Shown one piece after another: positions 56,092-64,000 of a stretch of DNA of 64,000 nt. The notes beneath the pieces were generated by a model, which had not been told where the DNA came from, made no database searches, and saw only the letters and a program-made list of their open reading frames with translations. Within the stretch, counting starts at the first letter, position 1. The number at the start of each line of letters is the position of its first letter. Source of the DNA: Dermanyssus gallinae (taxonomy: Eukaryota > Arthropoda > Arachnida > Mesostigmata > Dermanyssidae); the NCBI GenBank assembly GCA_003439945.1, contig QVRM01002457.1, positions 698,501-762,500 of the forward strand. Reading direction: 5' to 3'. Made by a program: the position numbers and the translations under genes.

Positions 56092-56130
56092 CTTCACGTG
56101 ACACCTTTTTATTACCATTTTTATTAAGGC

Positions 56131-56187
56131 GAGCACTGCCGAGTGTGCAAACGTATTGTAAATGATTAATAAATCATCACAATATTT
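56131..56187 (+). promoter_or_regulatory. Conserved 3' terminal element of the RLE retrotransposon
   Basis: This 57-bp end is shared by the copies at 2654-2709 and 52,797-52,853. It contains the palindrome ATGATTAATAAATCAT. It is the likely recognition site for the reverse transcriptase, by analogy with R2 3' UTRs. Confidence 0.6.
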
Positions 56188-56230
56188 TCTATACAAATAA
56201 ATATATATTTAAAAAAAATATATATATATA

Positions 56231-57457
56231 CAGGTAGTTCAACAGGTTCTTAAAATTAACTTTTCAGAATTCGAATTTTGGCGCTTTCACCGCGCTTTCA
56301 CCGCTATTGGAGACGGCAACTTTTCGACTGCTAGCAGTCAAAATATAATGGTGATTGGCCGTTGCGATTTCGTTTGATCGCGTTTCCCGTGCAACGTATC
56401 GGCGTGATTTTGAAAAATGGAGAAAAAGAGTTTCGAGTGGTTATCAAGCATTTTTATTTCAAAACTTGGAATGCGATCTATTACTGGATTATTGAGTTAA
56501 AAAGAGGTCGCAGGAGCACCGAGGGTGAACTACGTTAAGGACGCCAACTGATGAGGAAAACGTGGAAAAAGTGCGGAAAATCGTTACCGCAGATAAGCGA
56601 GTGAATATTAGGGAGATAGCGGAGGCTTTGAGGATCAGTTTGGGTAGTGTGCATTTCATCCTGCACGGGAACTTAAAGATGAAAAAGCTCAGAGCAAAAT
56701 GGGTGCCGCATTTGCTCAACCAAGGCCAAAAAGACGCGCGTGTTTCCGTTTCACAGCGAAATTTGGCCAACATGTCGAAAAATCCTTCGGATTTTTGGCG
56801 CAGATTCGTGACCGTCGATGAAAGCTTGGTCCATCACTACACTCCCGAGACCCAAGAAGCATCTCGCCAATGGTGTGCACCTGGCGAAAGACCTCCGAAG
56901 AGGGTGCGGACAACGGCATCGGCCGGAAAGATGATGGCTACGGTTTTTTGGGACCAACGTGGAATAATTCTGGTCGGGTACCTTGAGAGCGGTAAAACGA
57001 TCACGGGAGAATATTATTCAAGACTGTTGGACTGCCTAAAGCAAGAACTCATTGTGAAACGGCCCGCTCTGCAGAAGATGGCTGTCCTGTTTAACCAGGA
57101 CAATGCTTCTGCACACAAGTCGCGGCAAGCATCGGCAAAACTGGCCCAACTGAGGTTCGAACTTATTGAGCAACCTTCCTATTCTCCAGACCTGGCCCCC
57201 TCTAATTATTTCTTCTTCGGACATTTGAAGAATAGTCTCGGTGGAAAGCTTTTTCCAGCAATGAAGAGGTTAAGGCTGCTGTCAATGTTTATTTTCAGTC
57301 CAAAGACGCGGAATTCTACTCAAGAGGTATAAATGCTCTGAAATATCGGTGGGAAAAGTGTATTGAGCTTCTCGTGGAGTATATCGAATACGAAAAAATT
57401 AAAAACAATATTTGGAAAATTCTTGGTTTTCATTTTAAGAATTTGTTGAACTACCTA
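56231..57457 (+). mobile_element. Mariner transposon with terminal inverted repeats
   Basis: AGGTAGTTCAACAGGTTCTT at the left end is mirrored at the right end (57,430-57,456) with few mismatches, giving inverted repeats of about 28 bp. Both ends lie in TA-rich sequence, so the TA target duplication cannot be told from the host array. The interior encodes a decayed DD34D-type transposase. Length (1.23 kb) is normal for mariner. Confidence 0.95.
56418..57425 (+). pseudogene. Mariner transposase, inactive (DD34N)
   Basis: An ATG at 56,418 is followed by a frameshift into EFRVVIKHFYFK. About 25 residues of the N-terminal helix-turn-helix appear deleted, and a stop lies near 56,538. The long readable part (56,562-57,262) has VREIAEALRIS-like helix-turn-helix, WVPHLLNQGQK (WVPHxL linker), VTVDES (first Asp), FNQDNASAH (second Asp) and YSPDLAPSNYFFFGHLK. 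In the last block the third catalytic Asp, 35 residues after the second, is Asn. A frameshift near 57,262 moves the C-terminus (AEFYSRGINALKYRWEKCIE) to another frame. The DNA cleavage and joining function should be lost. Confidence 0.93.
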
Positions 57458-59333
57458 TATATATATCCCCATCGGCGAGACGACATGGCTGAAATGACCT
57501 GCCAGTCCAATGTCCTCAGTCATGGGTCGGGTGCTGACGTGACGCACAATGGGTAGATGCCGACGAAATCTGTTGCTTGTGAAGCGTAGAAACTTAAAAA
57601 TAATCTACGATTAGTGTATATTAGCTCTTACGATTGTGTTACTGTTATCAGTTAATTTCGTATCAGTCTATGGCGCCTATAATAGAAGCCGCGTTCCCTC
57701 TACAAACACGCAATGACTTCATTTGCCTCAAAAACAGGAGTTCTTAGCATTCGTTTTCGAGTCTTTCTTGTGAAGAGGGGTGAGATACGGCTGAGTCTAA
57801 AATGGCCGGGCACTGCGCCGTCGTTGTAAGATCTTTCAAATATAAGTCTTAGTGGCTAGGCTGAGAATAACGCAAATTTTATATAAGAAATCGGAGCAAT
57901 ATTTTGAGATGTAAGCCTAGTCTTCGCTTAGCAAGATCGGAGAGGAGAATAGATTGAAAAACTCAGAGAAAGTAACCAAGTAATCTTGAGAAGAAATGTT
58001 GCGTGGGTTATATTATGCTTGCATGCTCATTAGCAAGTGATTCCGCCAGAGAATTAAATTGATTCAATGATGCAGCAGATATCATCGTGGCCCATGGCCC
58101 TTCTATTCCCAAGGCACACCAAGGCTTGCTCTGTTCCACAAGATACCTTCTATACAAGTGTTTAACACCTCGCCTAGAATAACTTAGGTAGTCTCCTCGA
58201 AAGCAGCAAGGTTTTCGGTACGTTTAAAAGCCGGTGATGCTCGCAACATGTATAAAAACTTGGTTCATTTTTTATCACACTACGGAAGCACTCAGAACAT
58301 CTCTTGTCGTGTGAATTATTCTGGAAAGTGCTTGCATAATCATTTGGGTAGCTTTTGTGAATTGCCTCCAATAGCTAGAGGTTTTTTTTTTCGCTGTACT
58401 TTGTCGAAAAGTGTGCTCTTCTGATTGTATCAATCACATTTTGAATGTCGATTTTAACTAGCACCCTTGTCGGGCTCCCTGCTTACAAAGAGGCGCGCAT
58501 GATATGCACGGTGGCTTCTGCTGCTCCTGCTCTTATGGCGGCCCAAACTTGATGATAAGAGATTGTTAATCACAATGCTATTTTTATTAACAACCATGAG
58601 AATCTTAGGAGCCATTCTTCTGTACGGCCAGTGTGCACGCAATAGGTAATGAGTTATCCCTGTTCTAAAAGCGGTTAGGCTTCCATCATAAACAAAATCG
58701 ACAGCACTATGGACACACAGGTACTTAGTTCGTTCGGCAGGCGTTTCGTCTGGTCAAGCATGCCACATAGCTGTCGGGGACGCAGATTATCCAAACGGGT
58801 TTCACATGTGAATGGAAAATATTTCGTTTTTCGTCGGCCTCATGAACCTGAAGTACTCTGATTTTATCAACGTTTAAGGCGGCTGGTTATTGAATGAGCT
58901 GTAAACGCTATTGGCAACTGGGTGGGGAACACACCTGTTTGGCCCGCAGTTTCGTGTGGCGCGATTATGTCTCAAGACCGCGGAGCTCGGGCAGCAGAAC
59001 GAACATCACCCTCTGCTAATTTCATCTCCGTTTGACGCACACTATTTTAATATCCATCTACGTGACATATCTTGTCGATTGTGCTGAGTTTCATTTCAAC
59101 CTGAGATCTATTTCAGCTACATTATTCCCTCCCTAATTGGACAGCATCACGTTTTGAACTTCTTTTTTGACGAAATCATGCAAACATTAGCTACGAGAGC
59201 ATCATGAGATGGTTCCAGCTCTTGAGGTCAAGCCTCAAGCCCCAAACTTTCTTGAATGTGCGGTAGTGTATGCTGCAGCGCAGCATTCTCCAGCTCTACG
59301 GGATATGGCTGTGGCAAGTCTTAAACGGTTGCA
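57458..59333. other. No gene seen
   Basis: Unique sequence with short open frames only. No motif recognised on either strand. Confidence 0.4.
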
Positions 59334-59343
59334 GGCACGTGTC

Positions 59344-59686
59344 TAGAATGAAAACATTTTTAAGCAGCTTGTTTTTAACTCTAGATTTCTGAAGGAGATT
59401 GTTTTTAATTCTTCTTCCGCCCCCTACGGGCTTGGAACTCACCGTGGGGTATATCTTCAATACACCGAGGACCGCACATGTTGAGATATCTAGGGTTTCC
59501 CTAAGAGTTCTTATGGCAGCATGGCCGCTGACTCTCAGCGGCATGGTTTATCGCCTATTCTCAATGGGCATCGCTCCAAAAAAATTTGGCCAGCAACAGG
59601 GATCGAAACGGCGACAGCCCCGGTACCCCGGTAGATGACAACCATGACTAGCGCACTAGTCCTCTAGACCACGCCGCCACATGCGG
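59344..59686 (-). mobile_element. SINE family 2, full copy with 10-bp target duplication
   Basis: On the minus strand a tRNA-like head has TGGTCTAGAGGACTAGTGCG (A-box region) and GTTTCGATCCCTG (B-box region). A body of about 250 bp follows and ends TTAAAAATG.TTTCATTCTAGA. The target duplication GGCACGTGTC lies at 59,334-59,343 and 59,687-59,696. Related copies: 18,480-18,815 and the tail fragment at 62,877-62,965. Confidence 0.93.
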
Positions 59687-59696
59687 GCACGTGTCA

Positions 59697-61620
59697 GGCC
59701 CCGTACTAATGAATTCGGATCAGACTGAATTGATGACTCGAGGTCAGGTGGAAGATGAGGTGAAAGATGTGTGATTATCCGGTCCCGGACTATTAGGACC
59801 AATAGGTAGACGTCAAGCAGGAATCGAGGAGTAGAGGCGAGTGATATGGGCTTTCAGTCTTCTGAAACACGACGAATACACTGCATGCAAACATGTGGGG
59901 TCTCGAAAAAAGAAGGGAAGCCGTTGTTGGGTTGTCATCGGTAAATATACTCATGTTGCGTCATTGTTGGCTAGTCATTTAAATATCGTATTTAGGTAAA
60001 ACTGCGACCAAAAGATCCAGGAAGTGCTGGGAGCTCTGGATCTTCAGTAACTTTTACAAAAGCCTTCATAAAGGCATTGCTAAGTTCAGACTCAGGTATA
60101 AGATAGACCATTTCAGTAGTGAGTGAAACTGTATATTTTATCGTGCCAGCTAACAGACATATTAAAGTGATCGGAGCAAAAACAATTGCGAGAAGAAATG
60201 CCACTTATTTCGGACCTAGTTGTAGAGTCAGAGATAAGCACATTTTGAGCACATTTGCACAATGAAAATGATTTTCTTTTTATGCCATACACAAAACTTC
60301 AGTGTTTCTTAATTCGCCTCAGTTACGTCAATAGCCGGGTTAATAAGGTGCGCATTGCACATGCGGGATGATAGTCAGGGATAGAGCTGATTGAAGGAGA
60401 ACGGCAGAGACGCCTCTCCCACGGCTTCGATGTAATGCCAAAGTAATACCGATCCTGGGGGGTGGGGAGGAATCCGGGTTTAGTGGGTTTTCGAGTCTCA
60501 CACTAGTCACGCAGGCTGTTAGTGGCGCATGTGCATCATTCATTCCCGAAACCTCCTAGAAAACAAAAAAAAGGTGCGCATTGGGACTACTTAAAAACGC
60601 GTCGATGGTCCTCGCTCCTGAGTTCTATAAAATGCGAATTATCACAGCCAGGTTTCGTATCAGAAAAAACGGTTTTGTGACCCAAGAGTTTACAGGCGGG
60701 TTGAAAGCACAAAAACTGCCTAACCTCCTCATGAAACCGAGACATTTTTACAACGACTCCGGGCGTTATTACGCAGAGTAATTTAGCGTGACAAACAGCA
60801 GCAAAGCAAACTGCCTCAAGGTCGATTCATAATACGAAATCGGCGGAACTTGTGTAACTGCATGTTCTGTGGTCCGTCAACGCAATATCGACCGGCGCTA
60901 TACTATTGAGTGTGCAGAAGTAGACACAACGCATTGGTTCCACAGGCACCAACCAGCCTCGTTGTTAACTGGCGTGCCTACGCATTGCGAAACAGTGAAT
61001 GTGCAATGAATTGTTACCATACTCATATGGCTTCTGAATACATGTCGTTGCGATATCGGTGCTACAAGTTAACTTTGCCGTCATCAGGGCGGCTCTATAC
61101 GGCAAGCTTTTTTTGTTGTTTTTTTAATTGTATCTACCTCTAATAATGATCAGTAAACAGAGGCAACATCGCGTACACCATCATTGTCACTCATACGTCT
61201 GTCAGGCATAAACTAGAACGGCAATCATTTGTGCTGTAGCATCGGCCCGTCGAAAACGATGCCAACGCAGATTTAGTTCAAGAACGACATGCCGGTTTGC
61301 TGAGCGTCCAACGTAGAACCAACGAGGTATAATAATAATAATACAATTTCGACGGAATACGAAACATGGCTGTTCCCTTTCAGGCGATCGGCTTTCCCTT
61401 TCATCCGGCTGCCGTACTCACATCGGTAACCAATTGTATTTGTTGCTGTTGTCTTCTGATAATCCGCGTTCCTCCAACACAACATGCGCCCCGACCGTAC
61501 ACTCGCCTGCCAGCGCCACGCTCTGAACAGATAAGCTGCGTATGATTGTACGGCGAAATACGTAGTGGATTTAGTGAACTTCAACATGTCTGCAGTAAGT
61601 TACGATTACTACTAAAAAAA
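59697..61620. other. No gene claimed
   Basis: Short frames only. A minus frame at 59,992-60,204 begins after a stop without an ATG and encodes a hydrophobic stretch. I do not accept it as a gene. Another plus frame at 60,581-60,781 has no motif. Confidence 0.35.
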
Positions 61621-61635
61621 CTTTTCTGATTACTA

Positions 61636-61664
61636 CTGCTACTACTACTACTACTACTACTACT
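61636..61664. repeat. (CTA)n array
   Basis: About nine CTA units. Confidence 0.9.
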
Positions 61665-61855
61665 AACAATACTACAGCGGCAGCAACGACAACACTAACA
61701 GTAGCAGCAGCAGAAACACCAACTCTTCTGCCGTCACAGAGCTGAACGCTGCGCGAAAGCAATTATGACACGTCTCCGCTGTCCCCTGTAGGCTAGAGAT
61801 ATTGGCCTATCTAGGTCGTCGTGGCTATCCTGGCCGTCCTCGATTTCGAACATAA

Positions 61856-61856
61856 C

Positions 61857-61944
<88 letters not shown>
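61856..61944. repeat. (TAA)n microsatellite, about 29 units
   Basis: A nearly pure AAT/TAA array. This is the longest pure trinucleotide run in the right half of the window. Confidence 0.97.
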
Positions 61945-61945
<1 letters not shown>

Positions 61946-62820
61946 TAGACACTGATTTGATCCCTGAGCTTAGTTGGCCAACGAGTCCGATTGCGTTACT
62001 CGTCGTACTACTTACTATACAAGCTCCTTGTCTGATCGGTGATCAGACCGATAGTGGTTGTCTGACTGCAATTGAGAACGGCGCCGGCCAACCACCAACC
62101 CACCGTTCGCGCGTGCGTATGGTGAAATGTCGCCGATGACGACGCAACGCTATCCACCTGCTACGAACGCTGCTACAACCTAACTAGCTGCTTGCATGGC
62201 TAGATCGATGCACGGGCAGAGACACTGGCAGCATACAGTTGGGTAAATAGGCGAACAAGGCCAACAAGGATCGGTAGGCATTCGCCTCTGTTGTGTTTAT
62301 TGTCGTTGCTTTGTTTTATATTTGTTTACGCCTGTAGATTTTTCGCTGATACAACGTGGCCAGATGGGTTGATGAGTAGGCGAACAGCAAATGTCTATCC
62401 GGGTGTGTGCAGTCGGTGTGCAGAGACTAGGAAGGGGCTTCAGGAGGAGGAGGAAGTGTTCAGCTATTCCGACTGCAAGGGCTGATCTGAGCTGCGGGCG
62501 CAGCTGTGACAGAGAGCGGGCAGCGACATCGTGCACGCTTTACACGCGCAACGATTACGAGGCCTGCCAGAAGAAGGACTTTGTTAATCATTGTTGCTGC
62601 TCAGCCGCCGAGTTGAGGTCGCCTAGCTTTGCCTCTGTTTACTGTACTTATAATACCTATTCCCTCACTATACGTGCTGCACCTGACTGACCGATTTGTA
62701 GTATTTTCCATACAAAACGGAGCGAAAACGGAAAACACAGACGTCTCGAAAAAAAAAAAAGTGGACCCGTCACCATCCACCCACTAGTTTTAATATTAAT
62801 ACTAAGTTCAAAGTATGCAA
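61945..62820. other. No gene seen
   Basis: Mixed unique sequence. Short frames on both strands lack motifs. Confidence 0.35.

Positions 62821-62822
<2 letters not shown>

Positions 62823-62857
<35 letters not shown>
62823..62857. repeat. (TA)n microsatellite
   Basis: About 17 TA units, 20 bp left of a SINE family 2 fragment. Confidence 0.95.
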
Positions 62858-62859
<2 letters not shown>

Positions 62860-62876
62860 AGGAGTCGTTCTTGAAA

Positions 62877-62965
62877 TCTAGAATGAAAACATTTTTAAGG
62901 AGGTTGTTTTTAATTCTAGCCTGTTCTCCGCCTCCAACGGGCTTTCTTGAAACCCACCAATTGCT
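62877..62965 (-). mobile_element. SINE family 2, tail fragment
   Basis: TCTAGAATGAAAACATTTTT, AGG.G.TTGTTTTTAA.TCTAG and CCAACGGGCTT.. match 59,342-59,450. The head is absent, as expected for 5' truncation on the minus strand. Confidence 0.85.
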
Positions 62966-64000
62966 TAACTAACGAATCGGTGCCGTGTCCGCCTTCAAAC
63001 GTTGTCTTTCGTCTTGCCGCAAGTGCTTGCTAGCCGCAAAGACAGATAGAGTCAGAGAGATTTTGAAGACAATGTTGACGTTGCTGTTGTTGTTGTTTTG
63101 TTGTTGTTGTTGTTGTTGTAAGGCACAACTTGTCACGACAGTTCTCGGACGGATGGTGATCCGGCCGAAGCCCATGAGAGGCCGAGTGAATTTCGTCGCC
63201 GCCGTCGCTGTTGCTGTTCTATTGTTGTTTTGTTCTCATCCCAACCGGCCAGAGCCCATGGGCCCTGGGCATATTGCGGATTTAGGTCCTGAACGAGGGT
63301 CGGTCAAGTAAATGGGCATCACAAATCGAGCCTCATAGGGAGCCCGTTAAACCGCTCCTCCTTCTTTTGCGGGCGTGTCCGCCCGCGTACGAGTCATCTA
63401 GTCCATCAACCATGAGGCGAGCAAATGGCAAACGACTGACCGATCAACCAATTGCCCACTCTACTCCCCTCAAATATGGGTACAAATACCCCTGGACTAC
63501 AACGGCTTCTACTACTGCTACTACTACGAATGCCACAAATTACGGAGTGGAGTTTCCCTACCTGGTTTGCTCAAAAAACAACACCAATATTGTCGCCATC
63601 AACAAACATAAACTCCACAACGTAACAGGAAGCACTCTCCTAAATGTTATTGCTGCGGTCAGCCGCAAAGTTGCATTGTGTCCGTAGTCGCGAAAAAAAC
63701 TAACTCGAGAAGGTAAGGTTTCCATCATCGTTTATGCCTTTATTCAACCAGTTCGTATGGCAAGCTACCACTTGCCATACAACGGCAACAGCAACAGCAT
63801 CAACAACAGCAACAATAATAATAATAATAACTAACGGTTATTACAACTCCTTTTGTTTCATTCTATATTGTATACCATGTATATTTACATCGGGTGTGTA
63901 TCTACCGCATCTACTACAGAGCCGTATCCATTTGACAATCACCTGATGGCAGGCTTAATGAAAAATATGATGAATATAGCACATATATGGTGTAAATAGA
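62966..64000. other. No gene seen; GTT and CAA/AAT patches
   Basis: (GTT)n lies at 63,085-63,119, CAACAG/AATAAT at 63,783-63,830, and CTA at 63,512-63,527. A plus frame at 63,367-63,687 has no recognised motif. Confidence 0.35.

Larger units (their letters stand above)
54720..56187 (+). mobile_element. Long copy of an R2/R4-like non-LTR retrotransposon with restriction-like endonuclease
   Basis: The copy is 5'-truncated; palm motifs of the reverse transcriptase are absent and sequence begins at its end. DRWRYLGVDFDSNG (about 54,848) is the post-palm YLG box. APLKPHQRLIFLKDFLIPRL and the thumb follow. A second frame from 55,438 carries the CCHC knuckle C-X3-C-X7-H-X4-C (frame residues 37, 41, 49, 54). 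The restriction-like endonuclease follows: PD at residues 99-100, D113 in VLDAEV and K130. It ends at the stop near 56,091. Frames break at about 54,835 and in the A7 run at 55,391-55,398. The 3' UTR ends CATCACAATATT. No poly(A) is present. The mariner begins 43 bp later. Confidence 0.93.

Noticed and set aside
59992..60204. Small secreted-peptide-like frame on the minus strand
   Set aside because: It begins with GTG right after a stop, has no upstream ATG, and has no family match. It could be a chance open stretch.
61856..61944. (TAA)n array as a target for a Dong-like element
   Set aside because: No retrotransposon tail abuts this array; only the TA arrays show such junctions here.

Overview
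This is animal, most likely arthropod, nuclear DNA. It has spliced-gene signals, tRNA-derived SINEs, several non-LTR retrotransposon clades, Ty3/gypsy and mariner elements, dense microsatellites, and short CCTAA (arthropod-type telomeric) motifs inside a minisatellite. A mite or tick is possible, but nothing here proves it. No bacterial operon, CRISPR array or rRNA is present. Most long open frames in the first 23 kb are translations of triplet repeats and are not genes.

Left part (1-23.3 kb): a GC-richer, repeat-soaked region. The one confident host coding feature is a minus-strand first coding exon at 3903-3992. It encodes the start of a poly(rC)-binding protein (PCBP/mushroom-body-expressed type, KH domain 1), with a perfect Kozak context and a consensus splice donor that interrupts the KH GXXG loop. 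Downstream exons would lie left of position 1, so 1-3902 is inferred intron. The 5' UTR exons and promoter would lie at higher coordinates, in the region dominated by CAA/CAG/ATC/GTT triplet arrays. These arrays include a 620 bp GTT/GTC array at 15,990-16,610 with a repeated internal module.

Right part (23.3-64 kb): a graveyard of transposable elements. It holds a decayed minus-strand Ty3/gypsy pol (24.35-27.13 kb) interrupted by a SINE with a 17-bp target duplication. It also holds several decayed APE-type LINE segments (28.7-37.3 kb and 43.1-43.8 kb), and a small gag-only LTR element (32.19-33.85 kb) lying between LINE pieces. Further elements are two fragments of a DDE transposase family (41.0 and 48.0 kb), a cluster of an unnamed 500-bp repeat in inverted orientation (46.9-50.5 kb), three tRNA-derived SINE families, and a mariner (56.23-57.46 kb) whose third catalytic Asp is Asn.

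The most interesting system is a family of R2/R4-like non-LTR retrotransposons. They encode a C-X3-C-X7-H-X4-C knuckle and a PD-D restriction-like endonuclease, and they appear to integrate into (TA)n microsatellites. One long copy lies at 54.72-56.19 kb, a 385-bp copy at 27.47-27.86 kb, and two 56-57 bp tail-only copies at 2.65 and 52.80 kb. All three short copies have TA arrays on both sides. Many other elements in the window also end exactly at TA arrays.
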